NCBI RefSeq assembly: GCF_022842145.1
Contig: NZ_JALHQD010000005.1
Coordinates: 124,001-188,000, forward strand
Direction of reading: 5' to 3'
From: Tabrizicola sp.
GTDB taxonomy: Bacteria > Pseudomonadota > Alphaproteobacteria > Rhodobacterales > Rhodobacteraceae
DNA length: 64,000 bases
Under the pieces are notes generated by a model, which did not search any database, was not told where the DNA came from, and saw only the letters and a program-made list of their open reading frames with translations. Below are positions 46,184 to 55,801 of the stretch, piece after piece. The first letter of the stretch is position 1; every line of letters begins with the position of its first letter. The translations under genes and the position numbers were made by a program.

Positions 46184-46866
46184 CTGTGGAACTGCCTCAT
46201 GTGATAACCCGACTGTTCGGGCAGTCTTGCATAGCTTTGCGACAGCGGGCAAGCGCGGCGCACAAGGCAGCCGGCGGACAGGCACTCCGCCCCTTCCGGT
46301 CGGTCCAGGAAAGCGTGGCAGGCCGGCAGGTCATAGCCCGCCCCGGTCAGCGCGCCCACCGGGCAGGCGGTCAGGCAGGGGGCGGCACAAGTCTCGCAGG
46401 GCCGGGCCACCGGGGGCGGCACCGCGACGACATCCTTCAAGGCCAAAGCCCCGCGAAAGCTGACCATCAGCCCCTGCCCGGCATGAACCAGCAGCCGCAC
46501 CGGGCTGTCCCAGACCCTGCCCGTCCGCAAGGCCCACTGGTAGAACGGATGATAGGGTGGCCCCCCGAACGGAAACAGCGCCTTCGCCCCAAGATCGCAG
46601 GCGATCCGCCCGATCACCCGGCGCGACCAGCGGTCCACCGGGTCCGGTTCGCCCCACTCCGGCTGCGCCTGCAGATGTGGCCAGAAGCCCGGCTCCCTCG
46701 GCCCCAGCATCAGCAGGGTTCTGGTGCCCGCCGGAAAGCCCGCCTCGCCCTCGGCCACGGCGAAACCGCCCAGCACCTCCAGCCGCTCTTCGGCCAGCCG
46801 CGCCTCTAGCGCCGGAAGGGCAAGCCCAGCGCCCACCCCAGTTTCGCCGGTCTCTCGTCCTGCCAT
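46180..46866 (-). CDS. 4Fe-4S ferredoxin-type protein
   Basis: A 228-residue iron-sulfur protein. Near the C-terminus stand PCETCAAPCLTACPVGAL and CLSAGCLVRRACPLSQSY, the two cysteine groups of a ferredoxin-type cluster domain, and the protein begins with a roughly 140-residue domain with GPPYHPFYQWALRTG. This looks like the QueG-like architecture without its B12 domain. The ATG at 46866 overlaps the desaturase-like gene by 61 bases, so a later start such as GTG 46836 is possible. Electron partner unknown. Confidence 0.75.
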   Translation of the reverse strand: MAGRETGETGVGAGLALPALEARLAEERLEVLGGFAVAEGEAGFPAGTRTLLMLGPREPGFWPHLQAQPEWGEPDPVDRWSRRVIGRIACDLGAKALFPFGGPPYHPFYQWALRTGRVWDSPVRLLVHAGQGLMVSFRGALALKDVVAVPPPVARPCETCAAPCLTACPVGALTGAGYDLPACHAFLDRPEGAECLSAGCLVRRACPLSQSYARLPEQSGYHMRQFHR

Positions 46867-47597
46867 TCCAGCCCCACGGTCATCGCGTCATGTCCCGCCT
46901 TCGGTTGTGGCACATGAGTGCGGAAAATCCGGTCCCAAACCGACAGGCAGAAGCCGTAATTGCTGTCATGCTCCTCGCGGTTCACCGAGTGGTGGACCCG
47001 GTGCATGTCGGGCGTCACCAGCACCAGCCGCAAGGCCCGGTCCACCGGCCCCGGCAAGGCAAGGTTCGAGTGGTTGAACAGCGCCGTGCCGCTGAGCAGG
47101 ATCTCGAACACCAGCACCGCCAGCGCCGAGGGGCCAAGCAGATAGACAAGCCCGATCTTCAGCCCCATCGAGGCCAGGATCTCGACCGGATGAAAGCGGA
47201 AGCCCGTGGTCACGTCCATGTCGCGGTCGGCATGGTGGACCCGGTGAAACCGCCAGAAGAGGGGCACCTTGTGCGTCACCAGATGCTGCGCCCAGATCGC
47301 GAGGTCCAGGATCAGGACGGCCAGCACCAGTTCCAGCCAGCCCGGCCAGTCCAGCCGGTTCAGCAGCCCCCAGCCCTGCGCCTGGGCGTCAAACGCCGCT
47401 CCGATGGCAAGCAGTGGCAGAAGAATGGCCAGGCCCCGCAGCGCCAGGGTGTTCAAGACCGTGATGGCCAGATTGGTCGCCCAACGCCGCCTGCGCGTCA
47501 GCGCGCGGGGTCGGCGCGGGACCAGCGCCTCCAGCCCCGCAAAGAGGGCAAAGAGCGTCAGGAACACCCCGCCACGCCAAAGAAGTTCCTGCTCCAT
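46806..47597 (-). CDS. Fatty-acid hydroxylase / sterol desaturase superfamily protein
   Basis: A 263-residue membrane di-iron protein with an N-terminal hydrophobic half (three helices) and the eight-histidine pattern of the superfamily: HLVTH, FHRVHHADRD, and MHRVHHSVNREEHDSNYG. The reaction would be hydroxylation or desaturation of a lipid or carotenoid. Its 5' region carries phased ATACGC repeats. Confidence 0.92.
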   Translation of the reverse strand: MEQELLWRGGVFLTLFALFAGLEALVPRRPRALTRRRRWATNLAITVLNTLALRGLAILLPLLAIGAAFDAQAQGWGLLNRLDWPGWLELVLAVLILDLAIWAQHLVTHKVPLFWRFHRVHHADRDMDVTTGFRFHPVEILASMGLKIGLVYLLGPSALAVLVFEILLSGTALFNHSNLALPGPVDRALRLVLVTPDMHRVHHSVNREEHDSNYGFCLSVWDRIFRTHVPQPKAGHDAMTVGLEWQDERPAKLGWALGLPFRR

Positions 47598-47608
47598 ACG
47601 GAAGGCAT

Positions 47609-47698
47609 ATACGCGATTCGCGGCCGATGGTTAAGAACCGCAAGCCCGGGCGCGCGTATGCATGGAATGAATACGCAATGAATACGCAAAGGATACGC
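47609..47698. repeat. ATACGC hexamers at 11-bp intervals
   Basis: ATACGC at 47671, 47682 and 47693 (exact 11-bp step), one more at 47609 and an inverted GCGTAT at 47654. They lie between argB and the desaturase-like gene on the minus strand. The one-turn spacing is typical of binding sites for tandem response-regulator dimers, but this is an inference. Confidence 0.5.
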
Positions 47699-47751
47699 TG
47701 AAAACCCCGCCGTTTCAGCCGGTTAACTGTCCGCCCGCGGGTTCGCGCCGG

Positions 47752-48651
47752 TCAGCGCCGTGCGTGGGGTTTTATCCTGGGTTCGGTCGACCGGATCTGG
47801 CTTCCGGCCCCGTGGTCAGTGAACAACTCCAGAAGGCAGGCGTTCGGCACCTTGCCATCCAGGATCGTCACCGCCCGCGTCCCCTGGTCGATCGCCATCA
47901 GTGCCGTTTCCGTCTTCGGGATCATCCCGCCCGAGATCACACCGTCCGCCGTCATCTGGCGGATCTCCTCCGGCGTGATCTGGGTCATCACCTCTCCGGC
48001 CGCGTTCTTGACGCCGGGCACGTCTGTCAGAAGCAGCAGACGGTCCGCCTGCAAGGCGCCTGCGATGGCCCCCGCCGCCGTGTCACCGTTCACGTTGAAG
48101 GTCTCGTTGTCCTTCATCCCCGTCGCCACGGGGGCCACCACCGGGATGATCCCGGCGTTGTAAAGGTCGCGCAGGACCTGCACGTTCATTTCCACGGGAC
48201 GGCCGACGTAGCCCAGTTCGGGGTCATCCGCCTCGCAGACCATCAGGTCATCGTCCTTGCCGGAAATGCCCACGGCCCGACCGCCCGCATCCATGATCGC
48301 CTGCACGATCCGCTTGTTCACCAGGCCCGACAGGATCATTTCCACAACCTGCACCGTGGCCTTGTCCGTCACCCGCTTGCCGCGCACGAATTCGGATTTG
48401 ATTCCAAGCTTTTGCAGCATCTCGTTGATCATCGGCCCGCCGCCGTGGACCACGACGGGATGCACGCCGACCTGCTTCATCAGCACGATGTCGCGGGCAA
48501 ATTCGGCCATCGCCGCGTCGTCGCCCATCGCGTTGCCGCCGAACTTGACCACCACCACCGCGCCCTCGAAGCGCTGAAGATACGGGAGCGCCTCGGACAG
48601 CATCTTGGCGGTCGTCTTGGCATCTTCCGGGGTCAGGGTCTGCTGCTTCAT
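47752..48651 (-). CDS. argB: Acetylglutamate kinase
   Basis: Phosphorylates N-acetylglutamate in arginine synthesis. The 299-residue protein shows [71 protein letters not shown] and [12 protein letters not shown], all of the amino-acid kinase family. The ATG at 48651 is preceded by GAGGCC. It is divergent from the SDR at 48783 over a 131-base gap with tandem repeats. Confidence 0.96.
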   Translation of the reverse strand: MKQQTLTPEDAKTTAKMLSEALPYLQRFEGAVVVVKFGGNAMGDDAAMAEFARDIVLMKQVGVHPVVVHGGGPMINEMLQKLGIKSEFVRGKRVTDKATVQVVEMILSGLVNKRIVQAIMDAGGRAVGISGKDDDLMVCEADDPELGYVGRPVEMNVQVLRDLYNAGIIPVVAPVATGMKDNETFNVNGDTAAGAIAGALQADRLLLLTDVPGVKNAAGEVMTQITPEEIRQMTADGVISGGMIPKTETALMAIDQGTRAVTILDGKVPNACLLELFTDHGAGSQIRSTEPRIKPHARR

Positions 48652-48697
48652 CGGGGCCTCCGTCTCTTCGCGCCGCATATGCTTTTTCCGACCCCCC

Positions 48698-48738
48698 GCC
48701 AAGTCTTATCGGCCAAGTCTTATCGGCCAAGCCTTGCC
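48698..48738. repeat. 14-bp tandem repeat upstream of argB
   Basis: GCCAAGTCTTATCG twice (48698-48711, 48712-48725), followed by a partial copy GCCAAGCCTTGCC. It sits between divergent argB and the SDR gene, next to a CCTTCCCC/GGGGAAGG hairpin at 48736-48753. A regulatory role is possible. Confidence 0.65.
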
Positions 48739-48782
48739 TTCCCCGTGGGGAAGGGTAGCCTTCCCCCATAAAGGAGACTTCT

Positions 48783-49514
48783 ATGTCCGAACAGAAGACC
48801 CTTGTCCTGACCGGCGCAAGCCGCGGGATTGGCCATGCCACCGTCAAGCGGTTTTCGGCCGAGGGGTGGCGGGTCCTGACCTGCTCGCGCCAGCCCTTCG
48901 ACCCGCGCTGCCCCTGGCCGGGAGGCGAAGAAAATCACATCGAGATCGACCTGGCAGACCCGAACAAGACCATCGCGGCGATCGAGACGATCAAGGCCAA
49001 GGTCGGCGGCCGCATCCATGCCCTGGTGAACAACGCCGGGATCAGCCCCAAGGGTCCGGAAGGCGCGCGGCTGAACACCATGACCACCGACCTGCGCACC
49101 TGGGGCCATGTCTTCCACGTCAACTTCTTCGCCCCGGTCATCCTCGCCCGCGGGCTGAAGGACGAGTTGACCGCGACGAAGGGGTCTATTGTCAACGTGA
49201 CCTCCATCGCCGGGGTCCGTGTGCACCCCTTCGCGGGCGCCGCCTATGCCACGTCAAAGGCGGCGCTTGCGGCCTTGACCCGGGAAATGGCCCATGATTT
49301 CGGACCCTTGGGCGTCCGCGTCAACGCCATAGCGCCGGGAGAAGTGGAGACCGCGATCCTGTCCCCCGGTACCGACAAGATCGTCGAGCAACTGCCCATG
49401 CGGCGTTTGGGTCAGCCCAAGGAAGTGGCCGACGCGATCTGGTTCCTGTGCTCGGACCAGTCCAGCTACATCTCGGGCGCCGAGATCGAGGTCAACGGCG
49501 CCCAGCACGTCTAG
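48783..49514 (+). CDS. Short-chain dehydrogenase/reductase (FabG-like)
   Basis: A 243-residue SDR: LVLTGASRGIGHATV (cofactor loop), ALVNNAGISPKG, SIVNVTSIAGVRV, the catalytic YATSK and GVRVNAIAPGEVETAIL, and a C-terminal SDQSSYISGAEIEVNGAQHV. The pattern is that of FabG-like 3-oxoacyl or sugar reductases, but the substrate is unknown. Its ATG has AAGGAGA upstream. It ends with a 4-base overlap to the convergent hydrolase gene. Confidence 0.92.
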   Translation: MSEQKTLVLTGASRGIGHATVKRFSAEGWRVLTCSRQPFDPRCPWPGGEENHIEIDLADPNKTIAAIETIKAKVGGRIHALVNNAGISPKGPEGARLNTMTTDLRTWGHVFHVNFFAPVILARGLKDELTATKGSIVNVTSIAGVRVHPFAGAAYATSKAALAALTREMAHDFGPLGVRVNAIAPGEVETAILSPGTDKIVEQLPMRRLGQPKEVADAIWFLCSDQSSYISGAEIEVNGAQHV

Positions 49515-50473
49515 ACCTTCATCGATTTGGGCTTCAGGTGCAGTTTCCCGCTGCCATCGGCGAAGCGGGTCGGCAGCGCCGCGCGATCGATCTCGCCCTG
49601 GATGGTAAGGTAGACATCCTGCAGCACCCGGTTGGACGAGAAGTAGAACGCATGATCCGCGTTCGGGATACCGGCAAAATCCTCGCGGTCCTCGTCGTAA
49701 TGGGTCCCGACATCGACATTCACCGCCTTGGTCGGCGAGTTGGCAGGAAGTCCGACACGACCCACCCGCGGCGAGACCCCCAGTCGCTTGGCGTTCGAGA
49801 TCGACAAGGCGGCGTCATAGGGGTTCGAGTAGTTCGTCAGCCGGATGCAATGGCGATAAAGCGAGGCGCTGACTTCGGAGGCACCCATCGAATTGGCCGA
49901 GACATCGCCTCCCGCCAGCATGACCTGGCTTAGGGTCCAGCCCTGCTGCACCAGGGCGGGGCGGTCGTCGGCATCGTCGAAAGCCTCGCGCAGGACAAAG
50001 GCCCCCATGGAATGGGCCAGGACATGGGTGCTGATCATGCAGTCCGTCGACTGGATCCGCCCGAAGGCGGTCACGGCATCGGTCACCAGTCGCAGGGCCG
50101 TCAGGCGCGCGTCGACCCTGTCCTCAAGGTAGTTGAGGGCCGTATCTCCGCAGGGCCAGTCGAAGCTGACCACGGCCCCCTTGTAGCCAAAACTCTCCAG
50201 CCCCTTGCGGATCAACCGATGGCGGGCGAGGACGGTCTGCAGCGCGTTGTTGTAGCCATGGATGTAGATCAGGACGTCGCCGACGGGCTTGCCGGTTGCA
50301 CTGGTGCTGGTCTTGGCGATGTCGATCACCGTCTTGAACCAGTCGGGGCGCGAGATTGCCATGGCCGGAGTATGGCTGGCGGCGGTCGGGGGGACTTTCA
50401 GGAACTTGGTTTGGCCGGGGTTCGAGCCGAATTTGCCCTGCGTCGTATTGCGGGCGCAAAAGATGTAATCCAT
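49511..50473 (-). CDS. DUF900-type alpha/beta hydrolase
   Basis: A 320-residue hydrolase-like protein of the DUF900 family. VLIYIHGYNNALQTVLAR is the oxyanion region, GAVVSFDWPCGD follows, and the nucleophile elbow is AHSMGAF. GGDVSANSM and the late ADHAFYFSSNRV hold the expected acid and histidine. The ATG at 50473 (GGAG 6 bases upstream) is preferred over ATG 50485. The substrate is unknown. Confidence 0.85.
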   Translation of the reverse strand: MDYIFCARNTTQGKFGSNPGQTKFLKVPPTAASHTPAMAISRPDWFKTVIDIAKTSTSATGKPVGDVLIYIHGYNNALQTVLARHRLIRKGLESFGYKGAVVSFDWPCGDTALNYLEDRVDARLTALRLVTDAVTAFGRIQSTDCMISTHVLAHSMGAFVLREAFDDADDRPALVQQGWTLSQVMLAGGDVSANSMGASEVSASLYRHCIRLTNYSNPYDAALSISNAKRLGVSPRVGRVGLPANSPTKAVNVDVGTHYDEDREDFAGIPNADHAFYFSSNRVLQDVYLTIQGEIDRAALPTRFADGSGKLHLKPKSMKV

Positions 50474-50590
50474 CGCGATCTCCATAAAATGGTCGTTCAA
50501 ATGCGGCCATTATAGCATCGGTCAGCCCATTTCCAAAGTCTTTGCCTTGGAGCACCCCTCTGGCATAAGGGCACATCCTGCGAGGCCCCC

Positions 50591-51457
50591 ATGCTTGACG
50601 ACACCGACGAGATTCACCCGCTTTTCCACGGCGCGCCCAAGGGGCTGGAGTTCCGCAAGCTGCGCAAGCGCCTGCTGCAACAGGTGCGCGAGGCGATCGA
50701 CACCTATGGCATGGCGAAGCCCGGCGACCGGTGGCTGATCTGCCTGTCGGGCGGCAAGGACAGCTACACCCTGCTGGCGATCCTGCACGAGCTGAAGTGG
50801 CGTGGCCTGCTGCCGGTGGACCTTCTGGCCTGCAATCTGGACCAGGGTCAGCCCAACTTTCCGGCGACCATCCTGCCGGAATTCCTGACGAAGATGGGTG
50901 TGCCGCACCGGATCGAATATAAGGACACCTATTCGGTGGTGATCGACAAGATCAAGCCGGGCGGGACGATGTGCAGCCTTTGCTCACGGCTCCGGCGCGG
51001 CAATCTCTACCGCATCGCGCGCGAAGAAGGTTGCTCGACCGTTGTCCTGGGGCATCACCGCGATGATATCCTTGAGACCTTCTTCATGAACCTCTTCCAC
51101 GGTGGCCGACTGGCCTCGATGCCGCCGCGCCTGTTGAACGAGGACGGCGATCTGTTCGTGGCCCGCCCCCTGGCCTTCGTGGCCGAGGCCGATTGCGAGA
51201 AGTTCGCGCAAGGCATGGGTTACCCGATCATCCCGTGCGATCTGTGCGGCAGTCACGAAGGCCTTCAGCGCGCGCAGGTGAAGAAGCTTCTGGACGACTG
51301 GGAAACCCGTACCCCCGGCCGACGCCAGGTGATGTTCCGGTCACTGATGAACGTGCAGCCCTCGCATCTGGCGGACCCCGCGCTGTTCCATTTCGCCGGC
51401 CTTGCGGCCGCCTTGGCAGATGTCGAAAATTCTACGCAACTTTCGGGCGAGCATTAA
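50591..51457 (+). CDS. ttcA: tRNA 2-thiocytidine(32) synthetase
   Basis: TtcA thiolates cytidine 32 of some tRNAs, using ATP and an iron-sulfur cluster. The 288-residue protein has the PP-loop SGGKDS (residues 53-58), the first cysteine pair CSLC (C128, C131) in [12 protein letters not shown] and the second CDLC (C216, C219), plus [17 protein letters not shown]. This set is the TtcA diagnosis. It lies alone on the plus strand; tRNA-Arg, a substrate of TtcA in E. coli, is 10 kb away. Confidence 0.94.
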   Translation: MLDDTDEIHPLFHGAPKGLEFRKLRKRLLQQVREAIDTYGMAKPGDRWLICLSGGKDSYTLLAILHELKWRGLLPVDLLACNLDQGQPNFPATILPEFLTKMGVPHRIEYKDTYSVVIDKIKPGGTMCSLCSRLRRGNLYRIAREEGCSTVVLGHHRDDILETFFMNLFHGGRLASMPPRLLNEDGDLFVARPLAFVAEADCEKFAQGMGYPIIPCDLCGSHEGLQRAQVKKLLDDWETRTPGRRQVMFRSLMNVQPSHLADPALFHFAGLAAALADVENSTQLSGEH

Positions 51458-51535
51458 GGAACCGATCATGAACATCCGGCTAGCCTGACCCCAAGCCGCG
51501 GGCCCTGCGCCCGCTGACAGAAGGGACCGGCTGCC

Positions 51536-53023
51536 ATGATGTTTGCGTTTCCGCGCGGGTCCGACCTGCCTTGGCAGATCATCGCCATGCTACCCGTCCT
51601 TGGTCTCGCGGCCTATTGGGCGGGGGGCGAAGCCGGATTGATCATGCTTGCGGCCTTGCTGCCGTTCTGGGTGATGGCCTATCGGGCGCACCTGCTGCGC
51701 GCCCCGCCGGTTGCGGTTTCGGACCAGGTGATCGACCGTCTGGACCGGGCGCTGGCCGAAATCCGGACGAAAGGCGGCGCGACCGGGTGCCTGGTGATCC
51801 AGTTCGACGATCCCGCACATCTGGCCGACCGTCTGGGCCGGACCCGGCAGTGCGAAATTCTTGCCGCCTCCATTGGCCGGCTTCGCGGGGCGTTGCGTCC
51901 GGGCGACATGCTTTTCCCGATGGAAGATGGCAGTCTGGCGGTGGCGCTCTCGGCCACGCCTCGGCTGGATGCCGAAATCATGGTGCGTATCGCGGCCCGG
52001 CTGCACCTGGTGGTGCAACAGCCGATGAACCTTGCCGACGGACCGGCGCAAGTGACCTGCTCGGTCGGCTTTTGCCATTCGGCCCAACTCCGGCAGCCGT
52101 CCGGTCGCTCGCTTCTGGACGCGGCCCAGGTTGCAGCGGACGAGGCTGCCCGTAACCGTCCTGGCGCGATCCGCGGCTATTCGGACGATCTTGCCCGGGC
52201 GCGGGCCGACCGCGATGCCTTGCGGTCGGGCTTTTCCCAGGCGGTCGACCGGGGCGAGATCCAGGCCTGGTTCCAGCCGCAGCTTTCCACCGACAGCGGC
52301 GAGGTTTCGGGGATCGAAGCCCTAGTCCGCTGGCAGCACCCCGAGCGCGGCCTGCTTGCGCCCGGCAGTTTCCTGCCCGCCATCGAGGGGTCCGAGTTGA
52401 TGGAGCTTCTGGGCCAGACCATGCTGGCCCAATCGCTGGCTGCGCTTGTCGAACTCGACCGTCGCGGTTTGCATCTGCCGACCGTGGCGGTCAACTTCTC
52501 GGGTCCGGAACTGCGCGATCCGCAGTTGCCCGACCGCCTGCGCTGGACGCTTGACCGATATGGACTGGCGCCGTCGCGGCTGACGGTCGAGGTGCTGGAA
52601 TCGGTGGTGGCTGGGGATGGAGATGACGTCATAGCCTCGAACATCGGCCGGATCTCGGCACTGGGCTGCGCCGTCGACCTGGACGACTTTGGCACCGGCA
52701 ATTCCTCGATCACCGCAATCCGCCGCTTTGCACTGAACCGGCTGAAGATCGACAGAAGTTTCGTGCAGGATGTGGACCAGAACCGCGACCAGCAGAAGCT
52801 GGTCATGGCCATCCTCTCACTGGCAGAGCGTCTGGGGCTAGATACGCTTGCAGAAGGGGTCGAGACACCCGCCGAGCATGCCCTTCTGGCGCAACTGGGA
52901 TGCGGCCATGTGCAGGGGTACGTCGTTGCAAAGCCGATGCCGGTTGGCGATCTGGTCCGCTGGTTGACCACCCACCGCGACCAGCATCGCGAAGCGATCC
53001 GCATCGGCGTGAAGGCACGCTAG
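51536..53023 (+). CDS. EAL-domain c-di-GMP phosphodiesterase with degenerate GGDEF
   Basis: A 495-residue protein with two short N-terminal membrane segments (about 12-27 and 33-50). Residues about 60-215 look like a GGDEF domain without the GGDEF motif (PMEDGSLAVAL stands where it should be). A complete EAL domain follows: EALVRW (E261), VEVLES (E352), DLDDFGTGNSS (D383, D384), LKIDRSFV (K404) and LAEGVETPAE (E440). All metal ligands are present, so it should hydrolyse c-di-GMP, with the GGDEF part as a regulatory domain. Confidence 0.9.
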   Translation: MMFAFPRGSDLPWQIIAMLPVLGLAAYWAGGEAGLIMLAALLPFWVMAYRAHLLRAPPVAVSDQVIDRLDRALAEIRTKGGATGCLVIQFDDPAHLADRLGRTRQCEILAASIGRLRGALRPGDMLFPMEDGSLAVALSATPRLDAEIMVRIAARLHLVVQQPMNLADGPAQVTCSVGFCHSAQLRQPSGRSLLDAAQVAADEAARNRPGAIRGYSDDLARARADRDALRSGFSQAVDRGEIQAWFQPQLSTDSGEVSGIEALVRWQHPERGLLAPGSFLPAIEGSELMELLGQTMLAQSLAALVELDRRGLHLPTVAVNFSGPELRDPQLPDRLRWTLDRYGLAPSRLTVEVLESVVAGDGDDVIASNIGRISALGCAVDLDDFGTGNSSITAIRRFALNRLKIDRSFVQDVDQNRDQQKLVMAILSLAERLGLDTLAEGVETPAEHALLAQLGCGHVQGYVVAKPMPVGDLVRWLTTHRDQHREAIRIGVKAR

Positions 53024-53201
53024 ACGGGGAAGCCCGCCCGGCCGCCCCGGCAATACGGGTGCCGCCGCCCTTCGGTTCCGCCGCGCGACCGGCTCGTTGC
53101 GAATTGATCGGCACTCCTGCCGGGGAAGGGCGAAACTGCTTGACCTTTCCCCGCCCCTGTCGTTGAAGCACCGCTGATCGATCAGCATGGTGGTTGGCGG
53201 C

Positions 53202-55043
53202 ATGGAAGAGCAGAACAACAAGAATCTCATCCTCGCGATGGTTCTAAGCGCGGCGGTGATGCTCGTCTGGTTCATCTTCTTCCCGCCGCCGGAGCCGCCG
53301 GCGCAGACCGCCGTGACCGGGCAGACCGGCACCGAGGCTGTCGTGACAGCACCGGCAGAAACATCGCCGACCCAGCCCCAGACCGAGGCTGACCCGGTCC
53401 CCGAAGCGCCGCGGCTGGCGATCGACACGCCAAAGCTTTCCGGTTCGCTGTCCCTGCGGGGCGGCCGGATCGACGACCTTTCGCTGAAGACCTACCGCGA
53501 GTCGCTGGACGCGGGCGCGCCGATCGTGCGCCTCTTGTCTCCGGTGGGCGAAGAGCTTTCATATTACTCGGTTTTCGGCTGGCTTCCCGGCACCGGTCTC
53601 GACGTCACGGATGTTCCCGACGCCAACACCGCCTGGACAACCACTGCCGGCGCGACGCTTACGCCCGACCAGCCGGTGACGCTGCGCTGGGAAAACAGCA
53701 AGGGCCTGACCTTCCTACGCGAAATCTCGGTTGACGAAGACTTCATGTTCACCGTGACCGACACCGTCCAGAACAGCTCGTCCGCCGCGGTGGCGTTGCA
53801 ACCCTATGGCATCGTCGCCCGGCATGGCCTGCCGAAACTGCAGAACATCTTCGTCGTTCATGAAGGTGCGATCCAGCGGACTGACGGCAAGCTCCTTGAG
53901 ACCGACTACGTTGACATCACCGAGCTTGAAGTCGACGCCCGCGAAGGCCTGCCCGCCGAAGTCACCGAAGCCACCACCGACGGCTGGATCGGCTTTACCG
54001 ACCATTACTGGATGACGACGCTGGTCCCCGAGCAGGGCAAACCGTTCAAGTCCGTGCTGAAATATGTCCCCAGCGCCGGCATCTACCAGGCGGAGGTGCG
54101 CCAACCCGTCGTCTCGGTCGCGGCGGGGGCGAGTGCCACCTCGACGATCCAGTTCTTCGCCGGGGCGAAGGAATGGGCGACGATCCGCGCCTACGAGAAC
54201 GAGGGCGGCATTGCGGGATTCCTCGATTCGATCGACTGGGGCTGGTTCTACTTCCTGACCAAGCCGATCTTTGCCGTCCTGCACTGGCTGAACGTGCACA
54301 TCGGCAACATGGGCATTGCCATCATCGCGCTGACCTTCTTCCTCAAGTTCCTGGTGCTGCCGCTGGCCTACAAGTCCTACGTCTCGATGGCGCGGATGAA
54401 AGAGCTTCAGCCCGAGATGGAAGCCCTGAAGGAACGCACAGGGGATGACCGACAGAAGCTGCAGCGCGAAATGATGCAGCTTTACAAGGACAAGAAGGTC
54501 AACCCGGCCGCGGGCTGCCTGCCGATCCTGATCCAGATCCCGATCTTCTTTGCGCTTTACAAGGTGATCTTCGTCACCATCGAACTGCGCCACGCGCCAT
54601 TCTTCGGATGGCTCCGGGACCTGTCGGCACCCGATCCGTCGTCGCTTTACAACTTCTTCGGCCTGCTGCCCTGGGCTGCGCCGCCGACGGGGTCGGTGCT
54701 TCACCTGATCTTCATCGGCATTCTGCCGATCCTTCTGGGCATCACCATGTGGCTGCAGCAGAAGCTGAACCCGGCACCGACCGACCCGGTGCAGGCGTCG
54801 ATCTTCGCGTGGATGCCTTGGGTGTTCATGTTCATGCTGGGCGGCTTCGCCAGCGGCCTGGTGGTCTACTGGATCACGAACAACACGATCACCTTCATGC
54901 AGCAGTACCTGATCATGTGGAGCCACGGAAAGCGGCCCGACATCTTCGACAACATCCGCTCGGCCAAGGCGGCGCGGGTCGAGGCGAAAGCCAAGCCTCC
55001 TGCCCCACCGACCCCGACTCCCGCCAAGAAGGGCAAGAAGTGA
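53202..55043 (+). CDS. yidC: Membrane protein insertase YidC
   Basis: Inserts and folds inner-membrane proteins, alone or with SecYEG. The 613-residue protein has the N-terminal anchor (NLILAMVLSAAVMLVWFIFF), a periplasmic beta-sandwich domain of about 300 residues, and the conserved 60-kDa inner-membrane core beginning near FYFLTKPIFAVLHWL, with helices around AIIALTFFLKFLVLPLAYK, AAGCLPILIQIPIFFALYKV and the final FASGLVVYWITNNTITFMQQY. The ATG at 53202 gives the usual MEEQNNKN N-terminus. The GTGA overlap couples it to the MOSC gene. Confidence 0.96.
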   Translation: MEEQNNKNLILAMVLSAAVMLVWFIFFPPPEPPAQTAVTGQTGTEAVVTAPAETSPTQPQTEADPVPEAPRLAIDTPKLSGSLSLRGGRIDDLSLKTYRESLDAGAPIVRLLSPVGEELSYYSVFGWLPGTGLDVTDVPDANTAWTTTAGATLTPDQPVTLRWENSKGLTFLREISVDEDFMFTVTDTVQNSSSAAVALQPYGIVARHGLPKLQNIFVVHEGAIQRTDGKLLETDYVDITELEVDAREGLPAEVTEATTDGWIGFTDHYWMTTLVPEQGKPFKSVLKYVPSAGIYQAEVRQPVVSVAAGASATSTIQFFAGAKEWATIRAYENEGGIAGFLDSIDWGWFYFLTKPIFAVLHWLNVHIGNMGIAIIALTFFLKFLVLPLAYKSYVSMARMKELQPEMEALKERTGDDRQKLQREMMQLYKDKKVNPAAGCLPILIQIPIFFALYKVIFVTIELRHAPFFGWLRDLSAPDPSSLYNFFGLLPWAAPPTGSVLHLIFIGILPILLGITMWLQQKLNPAPTDPVQASIFAWMPWVFMFMLGGFASGLVVYWITNNTITFMQQYLIMWSHGKRPDIFDNIRSAKAARVEAKAKPPAPPTPTPAKKGKK

Positions 55044-55801
55044 CCGATCCGGCCGGGGGGCGCGTCGCGCAACTGGTGCGCCACCCTATCAAGTCCGCCG
55101 GCTTCGAGCAGGTGGCAGAGGCAAGGCTGACCGAAGGCGCGGCGTTCCCCTTCGACCGGGTTTGGGCGGTTGCTCATGCTGCAGCCCGGTTATCCGAACC
55201 ACCCGGTTGGGCACCCAAACTGCAGTTCCTGCGCGGCTGGGGTTCGGCAGAGCTGATGGCAATCTCCTGCACGTCCGACGAGCGGGCAGGAAATGTGACG
55301 CTAAGCCATCCGCGCCGCCCGACAGAAAGCTTCACGCCCGATGATCCGACGGATGCCGCGCGGCTGATCGCCTGGCTGCGCCCCCTCTGGCCGGAAACGC
55401 GGCCAGAGCCAGCGCGCGTTATCCGGGTCCCGGGTCACGCGCTGACGGATCAGGACCAGCCCCTGGTGTCGATAAACTCGGTTTCTTCATTGGCGCAACT
55501 GGGCGCGCAGATCGGCCGTGACCTGTCGCCACACCGGTTCCGGGGCAATATCTGGATCGAAGGTTGGCTTCCGATGGCCGAACTGGATCTGGTCGGGCAG
55601 GAGATCACCATAGGTGAAGCCCGGCTGCGGATCGAAGAGCCGATCGGCCGCTGCCGGGCTACCGGGGCCAACCCGCAGACCGGGCAGCAGGATGCCGATA
55701 CGATGGGGGCGCTTGAGCGTCGCTACGGTCACACCGACTTTGGCGTCTTCGCCAGGGTGATCGAGGGTGGCAAAGTCGCCGTGGGAGACGAGGTGCACTG
55801 A
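55040..55801 (+). CDS. MOSC-domain protein
   Basis: A 253-residue protein with N-terminal beta-barrel and MOSC domains: VAQLVRHPIKSAGFEQVAEA, then FPFDRVWAV, and the C-terminal sulfur-carrier region with RFRGNIWIEG and GRCRATGANPQTGQQD, where the cysteine (RCRA) is the likely persulfide carrier. MOSC proteins handle molybdenum-cofactor-related sulfur transfer; the partner is unknown. Its GTG start overlaps the yidC stop (GTGA), and its own stop overlaps the engB start (TGATG). Confidence 0.88.
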   Translation: MTDPAGGRVAQLVRHPIKSAGFEQVAEARLTEGAAFPFDRVWAVAHAAARLSEPPGWAPKLQFLRGWGSAELMAISCTSDERAGNVTLSHPRRPTESFTPDDPTDAARLIAWLRPLWPETRPEPARVIRVPGHALTDQDQPLVSINSVSSLAQLGAQIGRDLSPHRFRGNIWIEGWLPMAELDLVGQEITIGEARLRIEEPIGRCRATGANPQTGQQDADTMGALERRYGHTDFGVFARVIEGGKVAVGDEVH

